Assembly: GCF_015223055.1 (NCBI RefSeq)
Contig: NZ_JADFBX010000003.1
Location: 248,001-312,000 of the forward strand
Reading direction: 5' to 3'
DNA length: 64,000 nt
Source of the DNA: Pedobacter sp. MC2016-24
GTDB taxonomy: Bacteria > Bacteroidota > Bacteroidia > Sphingobacteriales > Sphingobacteriaceae
The position numbers and the translations under genes are program-made. The notes under the pieces are model-generated. The model searched no databases, was not told where the DNA came from, and saw nothing but the letters and a program-made list of their open reading frames with translations. Below, one piece after another: positions 8,063-16,749 of the stretch; positions within the stretch are counted from its first letter, which is position 1, and each line of letters starts with the position of its first letter.

Positions 8063-8953
8063 ATGAACGCCATTAACTCCATCTCGGAATTTCACCGTTT
8101 GCTGTCCTTAACAGAACCTCGGCACCCGCTGGTGAGTGTGATCAATCTGGCGGAAAGTGTTTTTTTGGAAGACGAGATCTGGAAAGGTTTCGTGAACCGC
8201 TTTTATTGCGTGGCGCTTAAACGCGAAGCCAAAGGCAAGATCAGGTACGGACAGCAGCATTATGACTACGATAAAGGAGTATTGAGTTTTACCGCACCTA
8301 ACCAGGTGCAACAACTGGATCTGCAAAATATGGAATGCGGATCCGGTTACCTCCTGATCTTTCACCCGGACTTCCTGTTACAGCATAATCTGGCGAACAG
8401 CATCCATCACTACGGTTTTTTCGATTATGCGGTTAACGAAGCGCTGCACCTGTCGGCCGGGGAAGAAGATGACCTGATCACGATCCTGCATAAAATTGAT
8501 AAGGAGTGCCAGCACATTGATAAGTATACCCAGGAGATCATTCTGACACAGATAGAGAGCCTGCTAAAGTACTCCAACCGTTTTTATGAGCGGCAGTTTT
8601 TGACCCGCAAGAATAACAATTCGGCACTGCTGACCAGGTTTGAGCAGTTGATTGATGACTACTTTAACAGCGATATACAGGGGCTGCTCACGGTACAATT
8701 TATTGCTGCGCAGATGAACCTGTCGCCGAACTACCTGAGTGACCTGCTTAGGGTTCATACCGGGCAGAACACACAGCAGCATATTCACGAAAAACTGATC
8801 GCGAAAGCCAAGGAAAAACTTTCCACCACCAGTCTGTCGGTCAGCGAGATTGCCTATGCCCTGGGTTTTGAGCACGCGCAATCCTTTAGTACGCTTTTCA
8901 AAAAGAAGACGAACTTATCGCCGCTGGAGTTTCGTCAGGCTTTCAATAGCTAA
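8063..8953 (+). CDS. AraC-family transcriptional regulator
   Basis: This 296-residue protein has an N-terminal cupin-like sensing region (about 1-170) and a C-terminal AraC double HTH (about 190-296: FIAAQMNLSPNYLSDLLRVHTG, then VSEIAYALGFEHAQSFSTLFKKKTNLSPLEFR). A TTG at 8057 is also in frame, but the ATG at 8063 is preferred. It is 8 nt downstream of the aldo/keto reductase gene on the same strand, so it is probably in the same operon and may respond to a substrate of that enzyme. Confidence 0.88.
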   Translation: MNAINSISEFHRLLSLTEPRHPLVSVINLAESVFLEDEIWKGFVNRFYCVALKREAKGKIRYGQQHYDYDKGVLSFTAPNQVQQLDLQNMECGSGYLLIFHPDFLLQHNLANSIHHYGFFDYAVNEALHLSAGEEDDLITILHKIDKECQHIDKYTQEIILTQIESLLKYSNRFYERQFLTRKNNNSALLTRFEQLIDDYFNSDIQGLLTVQFIAAQMNLSPNYLSDLLRVHTGQNTQQHIHEKLIAKAKEKLSTTSLSVSEIAYALGFEHAQSFSTLFKKKTNLSPLEFRQAFNS

Positions 8954-8979
8954 ATAGATCCTGAATTAGTTCAGGCTAT
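8954..8979. terminator. Bidirectional hairpin between convergent genes
   Basis: CCTGAA (8960-8965) pairs with TTCAGG (8970-8975) around TTAG. The flanking ATAG (8954-8957) and CTAT (8976-8979) extend it with a 2-nt bulge. It fills the 22-nt gap between the AraC gene and the methyltransferase gene and overlaps the methyltransferase stop codon. Confidence 0.5.
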
Positions 8980-9512
8980 TTCTGCCCGGAAATTAAGATA
9001 AAAGGTCGGTTGATCTCCTTCCCATGTTGATCTGTTGTGGTTTCGGTCATCTCCTTGAGGGTGATATTTAAAAAACCTGATCGTTTAAAAAACGACTGTA
9101 CTTCATCGATGTCGTAAAAGGTAAAGGAGAGTTGTGTCCAGGGTAGGTGGCCCCCAAATCTTTTTTCAATAAAGGCCAGGTTCATGGTTCCCCCGGGTTT
9201 TAACACGCGGTAGATTTCTGAGAAATAGGGCAGGGGATCTGACCAGAAATAAATGTGATTGACCATGTAGCAACAATCAAAAAAATCTGCTGTATAATCC
9301 GAGAAGATTCCCGCCGGTTCAGTTTCAGGATCCTGGGCTGCGAAATAGTGGATGTTTTCTGCTTTTTGAAAGATATATGGAAGATGCTCAGTATTGGTCG
9401 GGCTGATTTCCAATACATGCATATCATTTTGTAAGGGTAATTCGTCTAATAATTTAGAAACGATAGTGGGCTTGATAAGGAGAGCGGGGCGTAGTGTTTC
9501 TTGTGTTAACAT
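8976..9512 (-). CDS. Class I SAM-dependent methyltransferase-like protein
   Basis: This 178-residue protein has the Methyltransf_11-like layout. Motif I is expected at MHVLEISPTNTEHLPY (about 31-46). FFDCCYMVNHIYFW follows as motif II/III. EIYRVLKPGGTMNLAFIE (about 101-118) is the clear post-motif signature. The usual glycines of motif I (GxGxG) are replaced by SPTNT, so SAM binding may be weak or altered. It is short for the family. The substrate is unknown. It is convergent with the AraC gene and divergent from a second AraC-type regulator. Confidence 0.7.
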   Translation of the reverse strand: MLTQETLRPALLIKPTIVSKLLDELPLQNDMHVLEISPTNTEHLPYIFQKAENIHYFAAQDPETEPAGIFSDYTADFFDCCYMVNHIYFWSDPLPYFSEIYRVLKPGGTMNLAFIEKRFGGHLPWTQLSFTFYDIDEVQSFFKRSGFLNITLKEMTETTTDQHGKEINRPFILISGQK

Positions 9513-9668
9513 ATTCAGCGCTGCTTAGGTGAGTTAATAATTGCCTGCGGTTATCCGTAATCCGGTCAAAATTGACAATTAGCCATCATACGCTTTTACA
9601 CAAAAGGGATTTTCTTTTACAAAAAATGAAATTGTGGATAACCACATTGGTCTATTTCAGATTTTTTG

Positions 9669-10676
9669 ATGATAATTGCCATTATGGGAATCAATGTTGG
9701 GAAGAATTACGGGGCCTGGAAAAAAGTTGGAGGCAGGTTTGATAGTGTTCCAGTTCAGGGTGGCTTGGTAACAGAGCGGAAGGAGACCTACAATTTTTCT
9801 TTCAGTGATGCGGAGCTGGTACAGATCAATATCCCTGATATTTACATTGTTTATGGAGATATCCTGTTCAAGCAGGAACAGATGTATTTTCAGCCAACTT
9901 ATGATGTACCGGATATGATCAAACTACGCTTTACCTTGTCGGGGAGCGGAACCATATTTAACCGGGTAAACAGGCAACAATACAGTTTTGGCCGCAATCA
10001 GCAGAATATCATTTATATGCCCGAGCTGGATGGGACCGGCGAATATGATACTAAGCAAAGTTACCGCTTTTTTGAAGTGCATTTTGCGAAGGAAAAGTTT
10101 CTGCAGCTCTCGGAAAATTCGACCAGAAGTTTACAGATCTTGGCTGATTATGCCGATCGTGGGCAATATGCACAGATATCGGAATACAATCTTCCGATTA
10201 CATGGGCGATGCAGAATTGCATCAACGACATACTGAATTGTAACTATGCTGAAGGGTTAAAAAGGATATTCATCGAATCCAAATGTGTGGAGTTGCTTGT
10301 GCTTCAGGCCGAGGCTTTTGAGCAGGCAAATGCCAAAAATAAGCCGGAAACATTACATGCCACTTATGAACGGGATCGCCTGTATTACGCCAGGGACTAC
10401 TTAATTGAGCATATTGACCAACCACCAACTGTTAACGAACTTGCTAAATTATGCGGTCTGAATGAGTTTAAACTCAAACAGGGCTTTAAAGGATTATTTG
10501 ATAACAGTATATTCGGTTACTTGAGTGATTATAGGTTAAATTATGCCAGGGAGATGCTTTTGGAAGGCAAATCTATCAAATCAGTAGCCTACATGCTCGG
10601 CTATTCTTCTGTGCCACATTTCAGTAATGCTTTCAGAAAGAAATTTGCAGTCTCGCCAGGCAGGTTGAAGAGTTGA
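9669..10676 (+). CDS. AraC-family regulator, PchR-like
   Basis: This protein has about 335 residues. The N-terminal ligand region contains LRFTLSGSGTIFNRV and NQQNIIYMPE. The C-terminal HTH has LAKLCGLNEFKLKQGFKGLF and then SVAYMLGYSSVPHFSNAFRKKF, the pattern of PchR-type AraC proteins. PchR itself regulates siderophore genes, but many Bacteroidota relatives have no known ligand. Starts at ATG 9669 or ATG 9684 are both possible. No iron-uptake gene is adjacent, so the target is unknown. Confidence 0.85.
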   Translation: MIIAIMGINVGKNYGAWKKVGGRFDSVPVQGGLVTERKETYNFSFSDAELVQINIPDIYIVYGDILFKQEQMYFQPTYDVPDMIKLRFTLSGSGTIFNRVNRQQYSFGRNQQNIIYMPELDGTGEYDTKQSYRFFEVHFAKEKFLQLSENSTRSLQILADYADRGQYAQISEYNLPITWAMQNCINDILNCNYAEGLKRIFIESKCVELLVLQAEAFEQANAKNKPETLHATYERDRLYYARDYLIEHIDQPPTVNELAKLCGLNEFKLKQGFKGLFDNSIFGYLSDYRLNYAREMLLEGKSIKSVAYMLGYSSVPHFSNAFRKKFAVSPGRLKS

Positions 10677-10770
10677 GGAAGGGGGTGTCTAGTCCTGAAA
10701 TAGCTATACAATGTTTCGTATAAAAAGCTTATTAATTCATTGCCAGACTTGTGGCCAGATCAAATTACAA

Positions 10771-11220
10771 TTAATGGATTGCATTCTTAAGTTCTTTTGC
10801 CCAGGCAATGATTTCGTTTTTTTCCTGACTGGAGAGTACCGCCTTTTTATGAATCAAAGTATAGGAACTTAATGGCATCTCATTTTTTTCAATCATTTCA
10901 ACTACTTCATCAAGTTTATGCTTTTTCTTTTTATTGTCATAACTGTTGAATTCATCAAAGTTTAATTCCCGCTTACCTTCAGTAATGTGGCTTCTTAGCC
11001 ACCATGCAAAGGGCTGAACTTTGCTGTACCAGGGATAAACAGTATTGTTGGAGTGGCAATCGTAACAGCTACTTCTGAGCAATGCCCCTATCCGTTTCGA
11101 AACCGGGTAATGTGCCTCAATTGCATTCGCCGGGGCTGAGGCAGAAATGTTTTGCTCTGGCCTGAACATTTGAATCAACAGGATTATTATCGCGAGAATG
11201 AGGAGTGCTTTTCTGATCAT
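10771..11220 (-). CDS. Heme-binding domain protein (Haem_bd type, CxxCH)
   Basis: This 149-residue protein has one N-terminal membrane anchor (about 5-20). A single c-type heme site CYDCH (Cys52, Cys55, His56) sits in SSCYDCHSNNTVYPWYSKVQP, the signature of the periplasmic Haem_bd family. EKNEMPLSSY (about 110-119) may give the distal Met ligand. It is probably a small anchored cytochrome-like protein facing the periplasm. Its partner oxidoreductase is not in the neighbourhood. It lies 80 nt downstream of the response regulator gene on the same strand, and co-transcription is uncertain. Confidence 0.85.
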   Translation of the reverse strand: MIRKALLILAIIILLIQMFRPEQNISASAPANAIEAHYPVSKRIGALLRSSCYDCHSNNTVYPWYSKVQPFAWWLRSHITEGKRELNFDEFNSYDNKKKKHKLDEVVEMIEKNEMPLSSYTLIHKKAVLSSQEKNEIIAWAKELKNAIH

Positions 11221-11300
11221 ATTTTATTTGTTAGGATTTTTATAAATATGCACTTAAATTCTGAAGACTCTTTGAAGCTGCGTTATACTTCAATGATCGC

Positions 11301-11657
11301 TCATATCAATTTCCTTATTTTCTCAATCAGGATGTCAATATCAAAAGGTTTGGACAGGTAATCATCTGCACCTGATTTTTTTGCGATTGCAGCTCCTTCT
11401 GTACTGGCTGAATACATAATGACCGGTATGGCGTTAAATTCGGAATCCGCCCTAAGGTTTTTCAACACCTGGTCGCCGGAAAGCACGGGCATCCAGATAT
11501 CCAGCAATAGCAGATCTGGCTTTTCCCGTCCCATTGTTTTTAACAGTTGCATGCTATTGGCTTCTGTATATACATCATAACCATATTCTTCCATAATCAT
11601 TTCTACCATCTCCAGGATACCCTGGTCATCATCACAAATCATTATTTTCTTATCCAT
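11301..11657 (-). CDS. Single-domain response regulator (CheY-like)
   Basis: This 118-residue receiver domain has no output domain. The acidic pocket is Asp9/Asp10, the phospho-acceptor is Asp53 (LLLDIWMP), the switch Ser83 is in MYSAS, and Lys103 is in LSKPFD. It starts 6 nt after the LOV-PAS histidine kinase gene, so the two are very likely a cognate pair. With no DNA-binding domain it probably passes phosphate on, or acts by protein contact. Confidence 0.92.
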   Translation of the reverse strand: MDKKIMICDDDQGILEMVEMIMEEYGYDVYTEANSMQLLKTMGREKPDLLLLDIWMPVLSGDQVLKNLRADSEFNAIPVIMYSASTEGAAIAKKSGADDYLSKPFDIDILIEKIRKLI

Positions 11658-11663
11658 TATTTC

Positions 11664-13220
11664 CTATTGCTGCTGATTATCTCCATAACTTTTCACTTGA
11701 TTTACGATCCTGTCCAAAGGCAGTGTAAAACTAAATACGGATCCGGATCCAGGTTTACTTTCTGCCCATAGGGTACCACCATGGTTTTTGATGATCTGGT
11801 CGCAGATGTACAAACCAATGCCCATTCCCGGGTAGCTTTTCTGGATCTCACCAACACGGTAAAAGCGCTGAAAGATTTTTTTTAGCTCATCTTCCTTAAT
11901 GCCCATTCCATAGTCTTTTACAGAGACTTTAATGAAGTTACTCACCATGGATATGTGAATTTCAACTTGCGTGGCCTCTGGAGAATATTTGATGGCATTA
12001 CTGATCAGGTTGGTCAATACCTGGATCAGATGCGACTCGTCGCCGTTAAATATCACTCCCGTATTGCCTTGAATGGTGATCTGGTAACCTGGACTCGCAG
12101 TTTGCAAACCTTCTACCGCATCGGCTACCATTTTGTCGAAATCGAACGGTTCATTGTGCAGTTCAATGTTTCCGGTCTGGATCCTGGCGACATCCAGCAA
12201 TTCGGAGAGTAGCTGGTTTAGACGGTCTACATACGTACTGGTTTTGTTTACCGTTGTTTTGAATTTTTCGGACGCATTTTCCGGCATCATCCGCTTAATC
12301 ATCTGCATGTAGCCAATGACGGTGGTTAGCGGTGTTTTGAGTTCATGGCTGGCAATAGAGAGGAAATCATCTTTTCGCTGTTCAATCGCTTTTCTCTCTG
12401 TAATGTCTTCTATGGCCAGCAGAATCCGGTCTTTAAATTGTCCTTCCAGCTCTACCCGGTGCGCATTGAGCAACATGAGTTTCCGGCCAATGTGTGGAAA
12501 CTCATGTTCCACCTCATAATTTAAAACAGGATTGTTGCTTGGCAGAATCTCTTCCATCATGGTTTTGAGCTCTGGTATGTTCCATTGTCCATTTCCCAGA
12601 TCATACAATAGTTTTCCCTTTGTCTCGTTCAGTGAAACTTTAAAAGTATGGAGAAAATGAGAGTTGGCGCTCAGGATGTGGTAATTTTTGTCCATCACAA
12701 GCAAGCTTTCCCGAATCGTTTCAACAATACTGGACAAATACTCTTCACTTTGTTTGAGCATATAGGTCCTTTCCTCTACTTTCTGCTCGACCTCCTTATA
12801 GTTCATTTCCAGAGCCTGCTCTGCTTTCTTCCTGGCGCTGACGTCATTCTGGATCCCAATGAAGTGCGTAATTTTTCCAGCATTGTCTTTTACAGGAGAA
12901 ATGTATAACTCATTGTAAAACAAGTTACCTTGTTTGTTGTAATTGCGGATTTCTACCACACAGCTTTCACCTGATAAAAGTGCTTCCTTTATCGTAAAGC
13001 GCGCCTGCTGATTTCGATCCTGATCCTGCAGGAAACGACAATTGTGTCCAATGATTTCTGCTCTTGTATAGCCTGAAATTTGTTCAAACGCCGGATTACA
13101 ATAAATGATGGGATTGTCTGGTAACAGGTTATCTGTGATGACAATTCCTGTATTGGCCGCTTCCAGTACCTTGACCAGGATGAGCGACTCGGGTATGATA
13201 TGATTTAAATTCAAAGGCAT
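11664..13220 (-). CDS. LOV-PAS sensor histidine kinase (putative blue-light receptor)
   Basis: The 518-residue protein has no transmembrane segment, so it is cytoplasmic. Residues about 14-130 are a LOV-type PAS domain: GHNCRFLQ with the adduct-forming Cys61, Asn93 in RNYNKQG, Asn103 in FYNELYISPV and Gln124 in FIGIQNDV, all matching the flavin-contacting residues of LOV photoreceptors. A coiled linker (131-160) leads to a second PAS (about 160-275). HisKA follows with His292 in FLSIASHELKTPL, then HATPase_c with N (NLISNAIKY), G1 (DYGMGI) and G2 (GMGIGLYI) boxes. Light-driven flavin-cysteinyl adduct formation controlling kinase activity is the family expectation. The response regulator lies 6 nt downstream. 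Confidence 0.9.
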   Translation of the reverse strand: MPLNLNHIIPESLILVKVLEAANTGIVITDNLLPDNPIIYCNPAFEQISGYTRAEIIGHNCRFLQDQDRNQQARFTIKEALLSGESCVVEIRNYNKQGNLFYNELYISPVKDNAGKITHFIGIQNDVSARKKAEQALEMNYKEVEQKVEERTYMLKQSEEYLSSIVETIRESLLVMDKNYHILSANSHFLHTFKVSLNETKGKLLYDLGNGQWNIPELKTMMEEILPSNNPVLNYEVEHEFPHIGRKLMLLNAHRVELEGQFKDRILLAIEDITERKAIEQRKDDFLSIASHELKTPLTTVIGYMQMIKRMMPENASEKFKTTVNKTSTYVDRLNQLLSELLDVARIQTGNIELHNEPFDFDKMVADAVEGLQTASPGYQITIQGNTGVIFNGDESHLIQVLTNLISNAIKYSPEATQVEIHISMVSNFIKVSVKDYGMGIKEDELKKIFQRFYRVGEIQKSYPGMGIGLYICDQIIKNHGGTLWAESKPGSGSVFSFTLPLDRIVNQVKSYGDNQQQ

Positions 13221-13451
13221 TTAAAAATTATTTTATTATAAACGACCGGAATCTCGATTTTGTTTACTGCATGGAGATTTTGGTTTGTGTTACGCACTAT
13301 TTTTTAAGTACGGAAAGGTGTAGGGCACTGGATTTTTTTGTTTAAGACCTGTAAATAGCTTTTTTCTTTTTTTTGAAACTATATTGATTTGAAGGTGTTG
13401 GCCTTATACCTAATTGAATTGCCAGTTATTGCTTATTTAATTTGAAAGCTT

Positions 13452-14960
13452 ATGCCGAATGTTAATGACAGCGTTACGCTGTCATATGCCGAAAACGAAC
13501 AGGTACTTAACCTGTTGCCCATACCAATTGCTGTATTGAAAGGCGATCTGTCTGTCATTAGTTTCGCCAATGATGCCATGTTTGAATTCTGGAAACGTGA
13601 CCGGTCTGTTGCAACGATTGGTTTGCCATTAACTACCGCTTTCCCAGAAACCGATCCTTCTTTTCTGGCGCAGTTAAAACACGTGTTTGAGACTGGGCTT
13701 AGCTATAAGAATGAAGAGATTTTACTAACCTTGAATGACGGGGCTGGTCATTCGTATTCGATATTTATAGATTATACTTATCAGGCCATCCGTGCGCAAA
13801 ATGGGGAGATTGCCGGGATTCTGGTTACCGCACAAGACGTTAGCCATAAGGTTTCTGCCAAGCAATTGCTGCAGGATACAACCCAGCAGTTAAAAGATTC
13901 CAATCATGCACTGGCCTCCAGTAATGAGGAATGCCTGATGGCCATTGAAACTGCTAAGCTGGGTACCTGGGAATTTTCAGCTGAACGCGGTAACTTGAGC
14001 TTTTCAAAAAGAGGTGCAGAAATTTATGGTTTGGCTGAAGATCAGGTTTCGCTAAGTGCTGCGCTTGATCTGGTTAGGGAGGATTACCGGGCGTCTGTAG
14101 ACCAGGCCTTCAGCCAGGTTAAAGATGCTGGGGAAATGTTTGAACTGGAATACCCGATCCGGCCTTTAAATTCGGATCAGGATCGTTGGGTCCGTTTAAC
14201 GGGACGGGTGACCACCGCTAAAGGACATGCCACGATGCTGAAGGGAACGCTGATGAACATTACCGGGCAAAAAATGGAACTGATCCGTAAAAATGAGTTT
14301 ATTGCTATGGCCAGCCATGAACTTAAAACACCACTTACTTCGCTTAATGGGCTGGTGCAACTGATGAGCAGGCGGCCAGAGCTGAAAGGGGATGGTAGTC
14401 TGCGAGAAATGATGGCTCTGGCGCTTTCACAAATCAGAAAAATGACCCGGATGATCAATAGTTTTGTCAACATATCGCGTTTGGAAGCTGGTAAGTTTGA
14501 TTTGGATTTGACGGATTTTGATCTGGGTGAACTGGTAACTGAGTACCTGGATGAAGTTAGGGTAACTGCACCAAGGCATCAGTTCATTCAGCAGGGTTGT
14601 GCACAGCTTAGGGTGAAGGCAGACCGGGTCAAAATAGGCGTTTTACTGACCAATCTGGTTGCGAACGCCATTAAGTTTACGCCTGCTGGCAAATCCATTA
14701 CGGTGAGCTGTTTTCAAAAGCCGGGTTTTGTGGAAGTCAGTGTAATGGATGAGGGATGTGGAATAGCCGAGAAAGACAGGCATAAGATATTTGAGCGGTT
14801 TAGCCAGATTGAGAATACGCAGGTGAAGAATTCGTCTGGCTTTGGCATTGGCTTGTTTTTATGTTCCGAAATCATCAGGCGTCATCAGGGCGAGATCTGG
14901 CTGGAAGACAGTGATGATATTGGATGTGATTTTCACTTTAGACTGCCTGTTGTGGATTGA
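13452..14960 (+). CDS. Double-PAS sensor histidine kinase
   Basis: This is a 502-residue soluble kinase. PAS1 (about 16-135) ends in GILVTAQDVSHK. A short coiled stretch and PAS2 (about 160-275, PAS_3-like, LGTWEFSAERG to LKGTLMNITGQK) follow. HisKA has His289 in FIAMASHELKTPL. HATPase_c has NLVANAIKFTPAG, DEGCGI and GFGIGLFLCSEI. Neither PAS domain has the LOV cysteine motif. It is divergent from the LOV kinase gene, with about 230 nt between them, and has no response regulator beside it. Confidence 0.9.
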   Translation: MPNVNDSVTLSYAENEQVLNLLPIPIAVLKGDLSVISFANDAMFEFWKRDRSVATIGLPLTTAFPETDPSFLAQLKHVFETGLSYKNEEILLTLNDGAGHSYSIFIDYTYQAIRAQNGEIAGILVTAQDVSHKVSAKQLLQDTTQQLKDSNHALASSNEECLMAIETAKLGTWEFSAERGNLSFSKRGAEIYGLAEDQVSLSAALDLVREDYRASVDQAFSQVKDAGEMFELEYPIRPLNSDQDRWVRLTGRVTTAKGHATMLKGTLMNITGQKMELIRKNEFIAMASHELKTPLTSLNGLVQLMSRRPELKGDGSLREMMALALSQIRKMTRMINSFVNISRLEAGKFDLDLTDFDLGELVTEYLDEVRVTAPRHQFIQQGCAQLRVKADRVKIGVLLTNLVANAIKFTPAGKSITVSCFQKPGFVEVSVMDEGCGIAEKDRHKIFERFSQIENTQVKNSSGFGIGLFLCSEIIRRHQGEIWLEDSDDIGCDFHFRLPVVD

Positions 14961-14971
14961 TTTGCGTTTGA

Positions 14972-15217
14972 TTAATTTGGGAGCTCATTTTTAAGGAAAC
15001 AAAGTTGGCCTTTTTCTGGTAACCATTTCATGGTAATGGCTCCTGTATCAAAAAGATATTGTAACAAGGCGCTTGATTGCTCCTCGCTAATGTTCCACTC
15101 TTTGGCAAATTTGTCACTAATCGACCTTCCGTGTACTTGATTTGCTACCTTTTCCATGCTATCGGTAAAGTGTTTAGGCAAGGTAGGCATAACGGGAACT
15201 TTAGTGTTTTTTTTCAT
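14972..15217 (-). CDS. Small conserved-looking hypothetical protein
   Basis: This is an 81-residue soluble protein from ATG 15217 (MKKNTKVPVMPTLPKHF); an in-frame ATG at 15262 would add 15 residues. It is mostly helical, with SISDKFAKEWNISEEQSSALLQYLFDTGAI suggesting an HTH-like helical pair. I recognise no family. It is convergent with the PAS kinase gene (11 nt apart) and divergent from the tandem sigma genes. Confidence 0.5.
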   Translation of the reverse strand: MKKNTKVPVMPTLPKHFTDSMEKVANQVHGRSISDKFAKEWNISEEQSSALLQYLFDTGAITMKWLPEKGQLCFLKNELPN

Positions 15218-15451
15218 ATGCGTTAATTCACTGGTTTTATGATAAATTTTATTGTTCGGCAATTAAAAGCCAAAACATTTGATAATACGCATATGCTTGG
15301 GAAACATGTTCTTTGCAAGAGACGATTATTTAACAATAATAAAAAAAATACTTAATATTGGGCTTGATTCTTCGTAAATATATCAGAAGGTCAGTTTTCA
15401 TGAAAGATTATTTATACCTTGTCTTTCAGTAAACGTATATTTTTAGAACGA

Positions 15452-16045
15452 ATGGTCAACGTTAATCAAGCTGATGAGCAGGTTTTATTGCTTCAATTGA
15501 AGAACGGGGACGAGCGTGCATTTGAAATACTTTACAACAACTATAAGCTGCGCATCGCCGGAAACTTATTTAAGCTGCTCAAATCTGAAGACCTGGTCAA
15601 AGAAACCCTGCAAGAGCTCTTTTTCAAAATATGGGAAGCGCGAACACAAATTGATCCTGAAAAATCTTTTAAATCCTATCTTTTTCGCATCGCAGAAAAC
15701 CTGGTCCATGATTATTATCGGAAAGTAGCGAAAGACAAACGTTTATTGGCTAAAGTGGTAGCCTCCAGTTCGGAATTGTACTTGCACATTGAAGAAGATC
15801 TGCTGGGTAAAGAGGAAGCTCAAAAGTTACAGCAGGCCATCGACCTCATGCCACCACAGCGTAAAATGGTATTTACACTCTGCAAACTGGAGGGTAAATC
15901 TTACAAGGAAGTGGAGGAGATTATGGGAATCAATGCCAAAACCATCAGTAGCCATATGCTGCAGGCCAATAGGTTTCTCCGGGCATATTTTAAGGATTCG
16001 GCTGCATTGACTGTTTCCTTGGTTTTAAGTGTTTTGTTGAAATAA
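15452..16045 (+). CDS. ECF RNA polymerase sigma factor (first of a coupled pair)
   Basis: This 197-residue sigma-70 family protein has region 2 (ERAFEILYNNYKLRIAGNLFKLL, then LFFKIWEARTQI and SYLFRIAENLVHDYYRK) and region 4 (LMPPQRKMVFTLCKLEGKSYKEVEEIMGINAKTISSHMLQANRFLRAYF). The ATG at 15452 is chosen over an in-frame TTG at 15419. In Bacteroidota such FecI-type sigmas are held by FecR and released by an outer-membrane SusC signal. Its TAA overlaps the ATG of the next sigma gene (TAATG), so the two are translationally coupled. Confidence 0.88.
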   Translation: MVNVNQADEQVLLLQLKNGDERAFEILYNNYKLRIAGNLFKLLKSEDLVKETLQELFFKIWEARTQIDPEKSFKSYLFRIAENLVHDYYRKVAKDKRLLAKVVASSSELYLHIEEDLLGKEEAQKLQQAIDLMPPQRKMVFTLCKLEGKSYKEVEEIMGINAKTISSHMLQANRFLRAYFKDSAALTVSLVLSVLLK

Positions 16046-16644
16046 TGGCAGCCCCTGGACATCAAATGATCGATGAAAAGGCGGTCTTTGCGGCGCTGGC
16101 CAGTGGTGACGAGTCTGCATTTGAAAAGATTTACCACAGCTATGTCAAACGTCTGGCGCCTTTTATTGAGAAAATGGTGCACTCGCGTGATTTAACTGAA
16201 GAGATTATTCAGGAAATCTTTGTTCAACTTTGGGTAAACAGACTTCTTTTACAGCATGTTAGCCACCCGACTGCCTACTTATTTCAAATTGCGACAAACA
16301 AAACCCTTGACTATCTTAAAAAAATTGCAAATAACGCCAGGTTAATGGATAAGGTAGCTTACAGCTCAACGGAGTTGGTCTATAATACAGAAGAGCAGGT
16401 GGCCTTTAAGGAAAGTACAGCGATCATTGAACAGGCAATTGCGGCATTACCCGAAAAGCGAAGGCTGATCTTCAATCTCAGTAGAAAAGAAGGTCTGACG
16501 CATGAACAGATTGCTGAGAGGTTAAATATTTCCCGTAATACGGTAAAAAATCAATTGGTTACTGCACTTAAATTTATCCGTGTTTTTGCTGAAAAATATG
16601 GAGAAACGTTTGTTGCAGCTGCATTGATCCTCTCATTTAGGTAA
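16045..16644 (+). CDS. ECF RNA polymerase sigma factor (second of a coupled pair)
   Basis: This 199-residue FecI-like sigma has region 2 (ESAFEKIYHSYVKRLAPF, then LFQIATNKTLDYLKK) and region 4 (ALPEKRRLIFNLSRKEGLTHEQIAERLNISRNTVKNQLVTALKFIRVF). It starts within the stop codon of the preceding sigma gene and is a clear paralogue of it. The FecR-type anti-sigma gene follows about 105 nt later, so this sigma is the more likely partner of that FecR. An ATG at 16066 is an alternative start. Confidence 0.9.
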   Translation: MAAPGHQMIDEKAVFAALASGDESAFEKIYHSYVKRLAPFIEKMVHSRDLTEEIIQEIFVQLWVNRLLLQHVSHPTAYLFQIATNKTLDYLKKIANNARLMDKVAYSSTELVYNTEEQVAFKESTAIIEQAIAALPEKRRLIFNLSRKEGLTHEQIAERLNISRNTVKNQLVTALKFIRVFAEKYGETFVAAALILSFR

Positions 16645-16749
16645 GCAGATCAGATTTATTTTAAAAAAAAATACTTTTTCAATAGTCCACTATTGCCTGG
16701 TGATCGTCTCATCTGTATAGACTGGTTGATAACCGGGCATAACCATACC

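Noticed and set aside
13271..13345. 24-codon ORF between the two histidine kinase genes
   Set aside because: It is too short, has no recognisable composition and no start or promoter signal.
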